A DNA stretch of 64,000 nucleotides. Source: Nannocystis punicea. Lineage in GTDB: Bacteria > Myxococcota_A > Polyangia > Nannocystales > Nannocystaceae. The notes below the pieces were generated by a model that saw only the letters and a list, made by a program, of their open reading frames with translations, did no database searches and was not told where the DNA came from. The translations under genes and the position numbers were made by a program. Below, in pieces: positions 37,901-46,146 of the stretch (position 1 is its first letter; every line of letters starts with the position of its first letter). Location: contig NZ_CP114040.1 of the NCBI RefSeq assembly GCF_026965555.1, positions 2,418,001-2,482,000 on the forward strand, read 5' to 3'.

Positions 37901-38751
37901 TGACGCGGCCGCACTTCCTGCAGGCCCGTCTGGAAGCCGCGCGCCGCGTCCTCCCGGTCCGCGAGCAGACGCTGCGCCGCGCCTACCTCGCGCTGCGCGC
38001 CCTCGAATACGAGCTGAACCAGGAGCTGCCGACCCTGCGCGACAGCCTTGCCGCCGCGCGCTCGCCCGCCGCTTTCGACGCGCTGCTCGCGTGCCTCGAC
38101 AGCATCTACGAGGACTACCGCCTGGAGCACGGCTTCGGCCAGCCCTACGTCACCGAGGTCAGCCTGCGCTCGGACATCTTCGGCATCACGCTCGACGTGC
38201 CGGACCTGAACGGCTCCGTGGTCACGCCGGGCGAACAGTTCGCCGCGCTGCTGCGCGACCCGCTGCACCGGCAGCCGGACGGCACGGTCGCGCTGCCGTT
38301 CGCGCTCTCCGCCTTCGAGCGCGCGCTGTTCTCGTCAGCGCTCTGCGACGACCGGATCGAGGAGATCGAGGCCAAGCTCGTCGGCGACTACCTCGGCGAC
38401 CGCGAGGCGGAAATCTGGCTCACGCGACAGGGCCTCGCCGGCGTCCGCCGCTGTGACGGCGCGGACCTGCCGTCCTGGTCGGCCTACGTGCCCTACAGCT
38501 TCGAGCGCGAGCAGGTCGTGATCCAGGCCGGCGTCGGCGAGTGGGGCACCGCCGGCGGGAACGCGGGTTACGCCGGGTGGCCCGTCCACGGCGAGCAGTG
38601 GACGCTCACGATCCCGCCGGCCGACAAGGCGCCCGCGAACCTCGACCTCAATCTCCGCCACCTCGCCGACGTGGTGCTGCGCCTGCATCACCGAGCCGGC
38701 TCGATCGCCCCCGCGGGCCAAGGCACGTTCACGCCGAGCTGCGGCGGCTGA
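34909..38751 (+). CDS. Large lipoprotein with Cys-rich and coiled-coil regions
   Basis: 1,280-aa predicted lipoprotein starting at TTG 34909 behind CAGGAGAGG. Signal peptide with lipobox LLLSFAC; Pro-rich spacer (about 25-50); EGF-like Cys cluster (about 52-100, CRVDADCGARRFCELRIC and DGCSNDGECGDGSSCDP); a beta-rich region to about 350 (ASH/MSP-like LRNDGHDSLAYRLTT); then long alpha-helical Ala/Glu-rich stretches from about 430 to 1080 (for example LEQVAEDAWQTARDYEQKTH), likely coiled coil; a final beta region. Whole-protein homologues are not recognised. It heads the run of genes that leads to the Rhs protein and could be a surface scaffold or translocation partner. Confidence 0.7.
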   Translation: MRRGTLYRAAAALLLSFACNHETAHEPPESPPPLAADAPPPMPPDTDAPTGHACRVDADCGARRFCELRICVDGCSNDGECGDGSSCDPHGRCVATAVEESAPLIGMPVLVERFTILAFGETQARTALRNDGHDSLAYRLTTASPVLAINTEPAELQPGETVELTAEVNLAAMSAEDRMLPVQILTSGGAILWSIEVEAKPDSGRFRGAIAFDAGGFSLGASDLILDLDFRDDGTIAGRVDTDASFLWPQPVALTGMWTPAGDISITIRDRLPADDWRSSPIARELGREFVLTGTRTGDGLEGTLVESFTGLQDGPVQVGGAFTLRRHGPLTGLVHAAQNIPGDAFAPAWLAPPGLDADACEGLGTAYGTPDTLADPGPACEACAGGSCSPEDKLECGGDLRTSAYNLPSVLAELSGGAEVKPPSVWTWDACTASSPIYDNGVTCLDIAALRCAHALIRRGSVELGGAWGEAIGKSSALFAADEAQAAALLATEAQVDAAFAYKDAISEPVSDVLARELDILADDRSRLAAALAPLLAPAYALSLASIDEEYPDAPTARAHLAPLDLVAAFARTTSQWARLARRTGTNHADARAAVRLAAIATHAAGVELHARLHDNPDAALGLHALGPAIESLRAAHSELAPETSFGYPAAYVPLALGPQDLAQHRSNFEAVHALATDDLAQLEQVAEDAWQTARDYEQKTHALQTTAFQIEAEYDGKLRALCGTLPGETEPALEHCGEHGGQIADLKSAVLAAGLRIRHAGQAVENNLHAIAVEEERFGKEVALALDLQAEIEAAQGEIFKVQDAAGEQRAALAQAEATAECTRVRDNAQAEGEVLIGDCMQQIGSSLFSGPSIFGNALPNPVALAGAIVSCEANANSLTTRTDNQCESILGQAGLDEARDELARNEQQEITAINAEIDAAIRASDLEVRRAASVALVKNIRAEGLLLQIEVEEAELARDAAITAMWSAYQEVGALVQEKTRAVGLMLEDNPDNALTRPHFLQARLEAARRVLPVREQTLRRAYLALRALEYELNQELPTLRDSLAAARSPAAFDALLACLDSIYEDYRLEHGFGQPYVTEVSLRSDIFGITLDVPDLNGSVVTPGEQFAALLRDPLHRQPDGTVALPFALSAFERALFSSALCDDRIEEIEAKLVGDYLGDREAEIWLTRQGLAGVRRCDGADLPSWSAYVPYSFEREQVVIQAGVGEWGTAGGNAGYAGWPVHGEQWTLTIPPADKAPANLDLNLRHLADVVLRLHHRAGSIAPAGQGTFTPSCGG

Positions 38752-38758
38752 GGGGTTC

Positions 38759-39010
38759 ATGCGCATCCACAGCATCATCCCCGCGCGCGAGCTGGAGCCC
38801 GGGCTCGCGACCATCGTGGTCCGAATTCCCGGCCAAGCGACGCTCCGCAGCCGCGCCGTCATGGTGCAGCACCACGACTACGGTGTTGTGCAGGTGGCGT
38901 TCGCCTCCGGCCACATCCTGAGTCTGAGCGACCGGACGATGGTCGGACGGATCGTGAACTGCACGGTCCGGACGTCGCGGCGCGACACCTCGCAGCGAGG
39001 CACTCAATGA
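38759..39010 (+). CDS. Small hypothetical protein, 83 aa
   Basis: ATG at 38759, seven bases after the large lipoprotein gene; the stop overlaps the next ATG (ATGA). The sequence alternates hydrophobic and polar residues (GLATIVVRIPGQATLRSRAV, GVVQVAFASGHILSLSDRTM), suggesting a small beta barrel. No signal peptide. Function unknown. Confidence 0.6.
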   Translation: MRIHSIIPARELEPGLATIVVRIPGQATLRSRAVMVQHHDYGVVQVAFASGHILSLSDRTMVGRIVNCTVRTSRRDTSQRGTQ

Positions 39011-39441
39011 CGCCGGAAGATCCGGACGAGCACCCGCTCGCAGGCATCGACCGACTTCTCGCCGGCGCGCTGCACCTCATCAACCTCGCTGAGGCGCAGG
39101 ACCGGGCGCCCTTCGAGCAGATCTGGTGGTCCCTCCGCGGCATGAAGCGCGGCGTGGTCGCGGCGCTGGCGAGCATCGTGAACCACAAGCGCCGGCTGTC
39201 CCCGACCGGCGCTTCCCTGCTCCGCACGTACCTCGACGAGGAGCGCGCTTGCATGTACCGGCACGCGATCCAGCCCGGGCTCGTGCCGCGTGTCGGGGAC
39301 ACGATGACGCCGCGCTCGGGGTTGTCCGAGCCGGCGCGCCGCTTCTATCGCGGCGGCGCGACGGCGCCAGCCCCATCCCCCGAGGATCCATCTCAATCAG
39401 CCGAGGTCGGTACAGCCCTGGCGACGCTTATGGGCTGCTGA
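39007..39441 (+). CDS. Hypothetical protein, 144 aa
   Basis: Start overlaps the preceding stop (ATGA). A helical soluble protein with HPLAGIDRLLAGALHLINLA and FEQIWWSLRGMKRGVVAALA, and a Pro/Ser-rich tail. It lies 38 bases before the Rhs toxin gene. Its position and size would suit a chaperone or adaptor for the toxin, which is inference from context only. Confidence 0.6.
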   Translation: MTPEDPDEHPLAGIDRLLAGALHLINLAEAQDRAPFEQIWWSLRGMKRGVVAALASIVNHKRRLSPTGASLLRTYLDEERACMYRHAIQPGLVPRVGDTMTPRSGLSEPARRFYRGGATAPAPSPEDPSQSAEVGTALATLMGC

Positions 39442-39479
39442 GAGCGGCCTCGTCTTCACCCCATTTCCGTGAGGTTCAC

Positions 39480-42400
39480 ATGTCCCTGCGAACAGGTCCC
39501 ATTCTGCTCGCGCTCTCGCTCGCCGCGGGCACGGCCCGCGCCGACACGAGCGCGACACTCGCCACCGCCATCAATCTCCCGAAGGGCCCGGCCTCGATCG
39601 AGGGCTTCGGCCAGGGCTACGACGTGAGCCCCGCGAGCGGCCTGCCGTCGCTGTCCTACCCGCTCGACGTCCCGCCAGGCCGCGCGGGCCTTCAGCCCGA
39701 GCTCGCGCTGCACTACAGCGCCGGTGAAGGCGCGGGCGTGCTGGGGCTCGGCTGGTCGCTCGGGCTGCCGGCGATCGAGCGCTCGCTGCGGACCGGTATC
39801 CCCCGTTACGACGCCTCGGACGCCTGGGTCCTCCGCGGCCTGGGCGGCGGCGAGGAGCTCGTCGAAGTCGCGCCGGGCGTCTACCGCGAGCGGATCGAGC
39901 AAGGGCCGCCCGTGATCGTCCGCGCGCTGCCGGGCGGGGCGATGTCCGCCGTCAGCACGGACGGCACCGGCTACCTGTTCGGCCTCACGGACGATGCGCG
40001 TCTGTCCGGCGACGCCGGCGACTTCCGCCTCGAGCTCTCCGCCATCACGGACGTCCACGGCAACCGCCTCGATTTCCACTACACGCGCGAGCCCGGCTCC
40101 ACCGAGCCGCTGCTCGCTGCGATCACCTACAACGACGGCCGCGCCGCCGTCCGCTTCGCCTACGAGACGCGCGCCGACGTCGTCCGCACGCGAGCGCCGG
40201 GTTTCGCGGTCGAGCTGCGCCACCGGCTCCGCACGATCGTCACCGAGGTCGACGGTGCGCCGGTTCGCACCACCACTCTCGCCTACGAGACGACCGTCAT
40301 GAACCCGGCGAGCGTGCTCGTCCGGATCGACACCGCCGCGAGCGACGGCGCCGAGCTGCCGCCCTGGCACCTCCGCTACGGCGGCGCGCTCGACGAGCCG
40401 CGCGAGACACCGATCGCCGAGGCGCCCACGCTCGATCCCACCGCCGACGGCCGCGCCTGGGTCGACATCGACGGCGATGCGCTGCCCGACCTGCTCGACA
40501 CGACGCTGGACGGCTGGCGCTACCGCAAGGGCCGGGGGGCCGCGCTCGCGTCCGCCTGGACGTCGATCCCGACGCCGGCCGTCACGCTCACCACGTCCGC
40601 GCGCTTCGCCGACCTCACGGGCGACGGGATCGAGGATCTCCTCGCGCAACCCGGCGAGGGCGAGCTGTGGGCGTTCACCGGCGGCGGCACCCCGTTCGGC
40701 AAGGCCGCGCCGATCGCCCTCGACGTCGGCTTCGACCTCACCGCGCCGAACGTCGCGCTCGTCGATCTCAACCTGGACAGCCGTGTCGACGTGCTGCGGC
40801 ACGACGATGCGGACGGCTGGATCTGGATCCGCCACAACGACGCGCCCGGCTACCTCCCGGCCGAGCCGGTTCCCCCGCCGCCGGCCGGCATGCGTCTCGG
40901 TGATCCGGGCGTGCAGCTCGCCGACCTCGACGGCGATCGACTTTCCGATCTCGTGCGCGTCCTGCCGAGCGAGAGCCGCATCCTCGTCGCCGCGGGGGAG
41001 GGCCTCGGCCTCTTCGCCGAGCCGGTCGAACTCGCGGGCGTGCCGCCGATGGTGGAGGGCCAGCGCTGGGAATTCGGCGACCTCAACGGCGACGGCGCCG
41101 CCGATCTTGTGCGGATCGGCGGCGCATCGCTCGACCTCTACACCTACCAGCACGACGGCAGCGTGGCGCCTGCCTCGAGCGTCGGCTGGCCGGACCTCGA
41201 AGCTGACGAGGTCGTGCTCCTGAGCGACGTGGACGCGAGCGGGACGGTCGACGTGCTCCGCGTCGACACGGACGGCTCGCAGCCGTGGCGCGCGTGGTCG
41301 TTCGCCGAGCGGCCCGGCCTGCTCGCCGAGCTGCGCACCGGCCTCGGCTACCGCCGCGAGTTCACGTATGCGTCGGCCGCCGCGCTCGCCGGCGCGGACG
41401 CCGACGCCGGGGACGCCTGGACGTCGACGCCGCCGACCGCGCTGCCCGTGCTGACGCGGTCGCACGAGACCGACGCGCACACGTCCTGGTCGCACACTGC
41501 GGAGCATCACGTGCGCGACGGCTGGTTCGACGCGGCCCGCGGCGAATTCCGCGGCTTCGCCGAGCTGCGCGAGACCAGCATCGGCGACACCTTCAGCGAG
41601 ACCGCGACCACCACGTCGCGCTACGACCTCGGGCAGACGGACGAGGCCCGCAAGCTCCAGCTCCTCCGCAGCGAGACCGCGAGCCCGCGCGGCGTACTCG
41701 TCCATGAGTCGCACACGATCGAGGTCGAGAACCCTGCGCCGGGTGTGCTCGCCGCCCGCCGCGTCGCCACTGACACCGATCACGTGGAGGCCGGGCCCGA
41801 CGCAGCCGCCGTCCGGGTTCGCACCGAGTGGGATTATGACGCGTGGGGCAACGTCCTCGAGGAACGGGCCCTCGGTCGCGTCGACGCGAAATCCGGCGCG
41901 GACCTACCCGGCGACGAGCGAATCACGACCTACGTCTACGCCGAGCCCGCCGCCGACGATGCACCGCGCGACCGCGTCGCCGAGCAAGTCGTCAGCGACG
42001 CCGACGGCGTGCAGCTCACCACGACGCGGACCTACTACGACGGACCGCCGGAACAAGGCGCGCCGCTCGGCCAGCTCGACGCGCGCGGCGTCGTCGCCCG
42101 CGTCGAGACCTGGCTCGCCGGTGACACCTGGGTCCCGACGCTGCGCCAGTCGGTCGACGCGCGCGGCAACATCACGCGGATCCGCGACGCCGAGGACGGC
42201 ACGCTGGAGCGCCACTTCGACGACGACGGCCTGTTTCCGATCGAGGAGCGCCTGCTCGCCGGCGCCGACGATCTGGTGACGACGGCGACCTGGGACGCCC
42301 GAACGGGGCATCCCCTCGTCGTCACCGCGCCCAACGGCGCCTCGACGCGCGCGGAGTACGACGGCCTCGGCCGCCTGGTCGCGGAGATCGAGCCCGGCGA

Positions 42401-44573
42401 CACGCTCGAGCTGCCGACGACGCGCTACCGCTACTACCTCGACGGCACCGCCGCGCGCCCGTCCATCGTCACCGAGCTGCGTCGCGTGAGCGGCGACGCG
42501 GAAGTCGAATTCGCCGTCAGCCACCTCGACAGCCTCGGCCGCACGGTCGCCGAGGTGACCCAAGACGACGCCGGCACCGGCGCCATCTTGCGGGCCGCGC
42601 GGCGCTACAGCGCCGCCGGCCACGTCGCCGAACTGCTCGTCGGCCAGGTGCTCCCCGCCGCCACGCTCATGCCCGGCGCACAGGTGACGCTCGCCGGCGC
42701 CTGGCCCCGCAGCGTCACGCATCACGACGCGCTCGGCCGTGTCGCCTGGACGCGCGACGCAGACGGCTACGAGTCGGCAACGACTTACAGCCCGCTCGCG
42801 CTGGAACGCCGCGATCACGAGGACCTGCACCCCGCGCCGCCGTACACCGACGCGCCGGAGCGCACGGAGCACGACGGCCTCGGCCGAATCGCGAGTATCA
42901 CGAGCCGCCTCGCGGGCCGCGACATCACTCACCGCTACCAGCATGACGCCGCCGATCGCCTGGTCGAGCACCTCGACCCCGAGGACCACGCGACCACCTA
43001 CCGCTACGACGGCGGCGGTCGCCTGGAAGCCATCGCCTCGCCCGACGCGGGCAACGTGATCCAGCGCTTCGACGCGACCGGCCGGCTGGTCGAGCGGATC
43101 GACGCCACCGGCGCGCGCGTCACGTGGTCGTTCGATCCGCTCGGCCGGCTGCTCCACGAGCAGGCGTTCGATGCCGCCGGCGCGCAGGTCAGCGATGTCC
43201 GTCGCAGCTACGATCGCGGCGGCCAGCTCGTCGCGGTCGACGACGACGCCGGCCGCGTCGAGTTCACCCACGACGCCCGCGGCCGGGTGATCCGCGCGAC
43301 CCGTCGTTTCGACGGCCCGCGCGGTCCGGTCACCCTCTCGACGGCCCAGTTTTACGACGCCCAGGACCGCCCGCTCCGCGACGTGTACCCGGACGGCAGT
43401 ACCCTCGAACACGCCTACACCGCGCGCGGCCTCGAAGCACCCGGCCTCTTCGCCACGGCCGCGGACTACGACGCGCTCGCCCGCTGGCGACGCCTCACCC
43501 TCGCGCCCGGCGTGGCGCTGACGCGCGAGCTCGACACGACCGGCCGCGTCCTCGGCCAGCGCGCCGAGGGTGATGCGGCGCTCCTCGACCTCGCGCATCG
43601 CTACGATGTCGCGGGCCAGCTCGCCGAGACCCGCGACCTCCTTGCGGCGGAGAATTTCTCCCTCGCGCAGACCTACGTCTACGACGACCTGCACCGCCTG
43701 GTCGCCAGCGCAGCACAGGGCGTGACGCACCGTTGGCGCTACAGCGACGACGGCAACCTCCACGAGCACGACGGCCGTGTCCTCGGCTACGAGGACACGC
43801 GCCCGCACGCCGCGATCGAGCTCGACGGCCAGCGCCTCGTCTACGACGACGCCGGCCAGCTCGCCGAGGTCACGGGCGAGGGTAGGCTCGCCGCGGGCAA
43901 GTGGCGCTTCGACCCGCACGGCCGCGTGCAGTCGTTCGTCGCCGACGACGGCCGCCGCGTCGAACACGTCTACAGCTACACCGGCGAGCGCGTAGTCCGC
44001 CGCGAATACGACGCGCGCGGCCAGCTCGCCCACGAGACGCTCTACGTCACCCCCAACGTCGAGGTCCGCGACGGCCAGCTCGTCCGCTGGGTTCACTTCG
44101 CCAGCGAGCGGATCGCGGAGAGCGCCATGCCGATGCCGAGCGGCGGCTACCCCGAGCTCGACGCCCATGCCGTGGCGGCGGTCCACACGCCTCGCAGCGT
44201 CCCCGCGGCGCTCCTGCTGGCGCTGCTGGTGTTGCTGGCGTTTGCGTGGCGCTTCGGCCGCCGGCTGGGCTCGACCGGAACAGTTCCAGCCTTCGCCCGG
44301 ACGGTCGCAGCGGCGCTCGTCGTCGCCGGCCTCACCGGCGCGCTGAGCTGCCGCCATCACGACAACGTCGGGCGCCAGCTCGTCCCGACGAGCACACTCG
44401 ATACCACGTCGCCGACCGCCTCGGCTCTGCCGCCCTGGTGCTCGACCACGTGGGTCACCCGCTCGCCCGCGACGCCGCCGACCCCTTCGGTGCAACTCGA
44501 CTCGCGTGGCGGGCCGACGACAGCACCGCGGGGCCCACCTACCGCTTCACCGGCAAGGAAGACGATCCGCTGA
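39480..44573 (+). CDS. SpvB/TcdB-N and Rhs-repeat secreted protein, main part
   Basis: 1,697-aa reading frame starting at ATG 39480 (GTGAGG upstream). Signal peptide (MSLRTGPILLALSLAAGTARA) then a SpvB-type segment (GPASIEGFGQGYDVSPASG, LHYSAGEGAGVLGLGWSLGL), FG-GAP/VCBS-like repeats at about 320-620 (DIDGDALPDLLD, DLTGDGIEDLL, DLNGDGAADLV), a TcdB-middle-like part (RTGLGYRREFTYASA) and then many RHS/YD repeats (YDGLGRL, YDGGGRLEAI, YDRGGQLVAV). Near residues 1567-1620 there are two hydrophobic segments. After about 44380 the coding signal passes to the -1 frame and this frame ends in unrelated residues, so the functional protein probably continues into 45367. Confidence 0.85.
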   Translation: MSLRTGPILLALSLAAGTARADTSATLATAINLPKGPASIEGFGQGYDVSPASGLPSLSYPLDVPPGRAGLQPELALHYSAGEGAGVLGLGWSLGLPAIERSLRTGIPRYDASDAWVLRGLGGGEELVEVAPGVYRERIEQGPPVIVRALPGGAMSAVSTDGTGYLFGLTDDARLSGDAGDFRLELSAITDVHGNRLDFHYTREPGSTEPLLAAITYNDGRAAVRFAYETRADVVRTRAPGFAVELRHRLRTIVTEVDGAPVRTTTLAYETTVMNPASVLVRIDTAASDGAELPPWHLRYGGALDEPRETPIAEAPTLDPTADGRAWVDIDGDALPDLLDTTLDGWRYRKGRGAALASAWTSIPTPAVTLTTSARFADLTGDGIEDLLAQPGEGELWAFTGGGTPFGKAAPIALDVGFDLTAPNVALVDLNLDSRVDVLRHDDADGWIWIRHNDAPGYLPAEPVPPPPAGMRLGDPGVQLADLDGDRLSDLVRVLPSESRILVAAGEGLGLFAEPVELAGVPPMVEGQRWEFGDLNGDGAADLVRIGGASLDLYTYQHDGSVAPASSVGWPDLEADEVVLLSDVDASGTVDVLRVDTDGSQPWRAWSFAERPGLLAELRTGLGYRREFTYASAAALAGADADAGDAWTSTPPTALPVLTRSHETDAHTSWSHTAEHHVRDGWFDAARGEFRGFAELRETSIGDTFSETATTTSRYDLGQTDEARKLQLLRSETASPRGVLVHESHTIEVENPAPGVLAARRVATDTDHVEAGPDAAAVRVRTEWDYDAWGNVLEERALGRVDAKSGADLPGDERITTYVYAEPAADDAPRDRVAEQVVSDADGVQLTTTRTYYDGPPEQGAPLGQLDARGVVARVETWLAGDTWVPTLRQSVDARGNITRIRDAEDGTLERHFDDDGLFPIEERLLAGADDLVTTATWDARTGHPLVVTAPNGASTRAEYDGLGRLVAEIEPGDTLELPTTRYRYYLDGTAARPSIVTELRRVSGDAEVEFAVSHLDSLGRTVAEVTQDDAGTGAILRAARRYSAAGHVAELLVGQVLPAATLMPGAQVTLAGAWPRSVTHHDALGRVAWTRDADGYESATTYSPLALERRDHEDLHPAPPYTDAPERTEHDGLGRIASITSRLAGRDITHRYQHDAADRLVEHLDPEDHATTYRYDGGGRLEAIASPDAGNVIQRFDATGRLVERIDATGARVTWSFDPLGRLLHEQAFDAAGAQVSDVRRSYDRGGQLVAVDDDAGRVEFTHDARGRVIRATRRFDGPRGPVTLSTAQFYDAQDRPLRDVYPDGSTLEHAYTARGLEAPGLFATAADYDALARWRRLTLAPGVALTRELDTTGRVLGQRAEGDAALLDLAHRYDVAGQLAETRDLLAAENFSLAQTYVYDDLHRLVASAAQGVTHRWRYSDDGNLHEHDGRVLGYEDTRPHAAIELDGQRLVYDDAGQLAEVTGEGRLAAGKWRFDPHGRVQSFVADDGRRVEHVYSYTGERVVRREYDARGQLAHETLYVTPNVEVRDGQLVRWVHFASERIAESAMPMPSGGYPELDAHAVAAVHTPRSVPAALLLALLVLLAFAWRFGRRLGSTGTVPAFARTVAAALVVAGLTGALSCRHHDNVGRQLVPTSTLDTTSPTASALPPWCSTTWVTRSPATPPTPSVQLDSRGGPTTAPRGPPTASPARKTIR

Positions 44574-45367
44574 GCGGCGCCATCGCCGTGGGCGCCCGGC
44601 ACTATCTGCCCGAGCTCGGTCGCTGGGCGAGCCCGGACCCGTACCATCTGCTCAACCCGGCCGCCCGACTGGAGGAGCCCGGCGAGCGCAACCTCTACCG
44701 CTACGCCGCGAACAACCCGATCGGCAAGGTGGACCCGACCGGCCACGGCTGGGTCACGTGGATCATCAAGGCCGGCAAAGCGACGTTCAAGGCCGCCTAC
44801 AAGGGCTACGACAAGGTCGACGAGTTCAGCGGCATCGCCGACGACGTCCTGACGATCGCCAGCGCTGAGGCCGGCATCGGCGCCCGCGTCCTGTCCGCCC
44901 TCTCGCTCGCCAGCGAGGCCCTGCCGGTCAGCGCGGGCGACATCAAGGGTGCCTACCGCTGGGTCCGCGGAGGCGACAAGGCTCTCGACAGTGCCGCCGC
45001 GGCAAGGAAGCACCCGATCGGCACCTACCGGGAGCTCAGCGACGCCAAGGCCCGTGATGCCCACCACATCATCCAGGACGCCGCCGCCCGCGATCTTCCG
45101 GGTTACAAGTATGGCGATGCTCCGGCGATCCGTCTGGAAGGCCCTGCCCGCACCCCGGGCACCGAGCACCACGCAGCCACGCAGGCGCAGCGGCAGCGCG
45201 GCGGAGGAACTTACGCCGCCGAGCGACGGATCGGCTACAAAGCCATGCGCGAGGCAGGCATCCCACCGAATCTGGCACGACGAGCCATCGAGGTCGCCGA
45301 TCGCTACTTCGGCAGTCTCGGCGTGACGCCTTCCACCCCCACACGAATCCCTGGAAACCGCAAATGA
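44381..45367 (+). CDS. Rhs core end and toxin domain, frame-shifted continuation
   Basis: The -1 frame relative to the preceding gene has no plausible start but encodes the end of the Rhs shell: TRYHVADRLGSAALVLDHVG, YRFTGKEDDPLSGAIAVGAR, and the hallmark YLPELGRWASPDPYHLLNP with NLYRYAANNPIGKVDPTGHG. The ~210 aa beyond DPTGHG are the variable toxin tip; DAHHIIQDAAARDLPGYKYG and TEHHAATQAQRQRGGGTYAA have the AHH motif of the HNH/Endonuclease VII-type toxins. A single missing base near 44350-44395 would explain the split; no good slippery site was seen. Mutation, assembly error or programmed frameshift remain open. The last ATGA overlaps the next gene. Confidence 0.75.
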   Translation, partial: RPDEHTRYHVADRLGSAALVLDHVGHPLARDAADPFGATRLAWRADDSTAGPTYRFTGKEDDPLSGAIAVGARHYLPELGRWASPDPYHLLNPAARLEEPGERNLYRYAANNPIGKVDPTGHGWVTWIIKAGKATFKAAYKGYDKVDEFSGIADDVLTIASAEAGIGARVLSALSLASEALPVSAGDIKGAYRWVRGGDKALDSAAAARKHPIGTYRELSDAKARDAHHIIQDAAARDLPGYKYGDAPAIRLEGPARTPGTEHHAATQAQRQRGGGTYAAERRIGYKAMREAGIPPNLARRAIEVADRYFGSLGVTPSTPTRIPGNRK

Positions 45368-45705
45368 CTGTATCCATCGAGCAACAGATCCGCGAGCTCA
45401 CCGTCGGCATCGTCGACGACATCGTTGCCGGTCGTCTCGAGCATCTTCGCTTCGATACTGGCACCCGGGAGGATTTTGCCGCGGCCTTGGAGGACTACCG
45501 GAAGTACTACCCGATCGTCCCGCTTCCGCCGGAAGGACTCGCACAGATCGACATTCTCCAGCCCCGAGGGGAAACGGATCTATGGTCCGTCGAGACTTGG
45601 TTCTGGACGCGGGACGGCGGTCCGAGTGAGCTTCGGCTCTACCTGACCTTCCGGCGCACCGAGGGCAAGTTGATCGGCGAAATCTACGACATCCGCGTGC
45701 CTTGA
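45364..45705 (+). CDS. Putative immunity protein for the Rhs toxin
   Basis: 113-aa acidic protein whose ATG overlaps the toxin stop codon by ATGA. Position directly after a polymorphic toxin tip and small acidic character are the classic signs of an immunity protein. Content: an N-terminal helix (VSIEQQIRELTVGIVDDIVA) and a strand-rich C-terminus (TDLWSVETWFWTRDGGPSEL; then LRLYLTFRRTEGKLIGEIYD). The family is not recognised with certainty. Expected to bind the AHH domain in the cytoplasm. Confidence 0.65.
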   Translation: MTVSIEQQIRELTVGIVDDIVAGRLEHLRFDTGTREDFAAALEDYRKYYPIVPLPPEGLAQIDILQPRGETDLWSVETWFWTRDGGPSELRLYLTFRRTEGKLIGEIYDIRVP

Positions 45706-45763
45706 CCGACGACATCGGCTATCCGACGCGCGAAGTGTCGGGCAGCAGAGAGAGTTCTCCTCC

Positions 45764-46138
45764 ATGAACAAGATCATCCGCTTCGCCCGCACCTTCCCAA
45801 CCCTCGCCGACGCACCGCTCGATCCGTGGGCCCCGAGCACGTTCGACGCGTGGGCAGCGGACGTGTGGGAAGCGCGCCGGCACTATGGGGATGGCTTGCG
45901 CCACGCAGCCGCCTGTGTGCTCGCGGTCTCGTGTACCCCCAAGAACGTGGTGGAGGATCTGCGGAGCGCGCTCAGGGAACGCCGGCAGTTCTATGTGATC
46001 GAGGCCCTACAGGAGCTCACCGTGGCGAGAACGACGTGGCGCGTCGGCACTTTCGATGCTGTCACGGCGCTGGCCACGTGGGACGAGGCACACCGCGCGG
46101 CGTTCCTCGCATGGGCCAAGGAGCCGTGGTTCTGTTAG
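45764..46138 (+). CDS. Small hypothetical protein, paralogue of 51599-52042
   Basis: 124-aa soluble protein. The N-terminus FPTLADAPLDPWAPSTFDAW and the segment FDAVTALATWDEAHRAAFLA align with FPSLRKAPLRPWDAEVFRTW and FDIFEAQAAWTEGDRRAAAI of the 147-aa protein at 51599, so both belong to one unknown family. It lies 58 bases after the putative immunity gene and might be a second immunity protein or orphan. No motif. Confidence 0.6.
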   Translation: MNKIIRFARTFPTLADAPLDPWAPSTFDAWAADVWEARRHYGDGLRHAAACVLAVSCTPKNVVEDLRSALRERRQFYVIEALQELTVARTTWRVGTFDAVTALATWDEAHRAAFLAWAKEPWFC

Positions 46139-46146
46139 GTGACCCC

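Noticed and set aside
41904..44495. 863-codon minus-strand open frame across the Rhs gene
   Set aside because: Antisense to clear RHS repeats; repetitive Val/Ala/Arg/Glu composition and no ribosome site.
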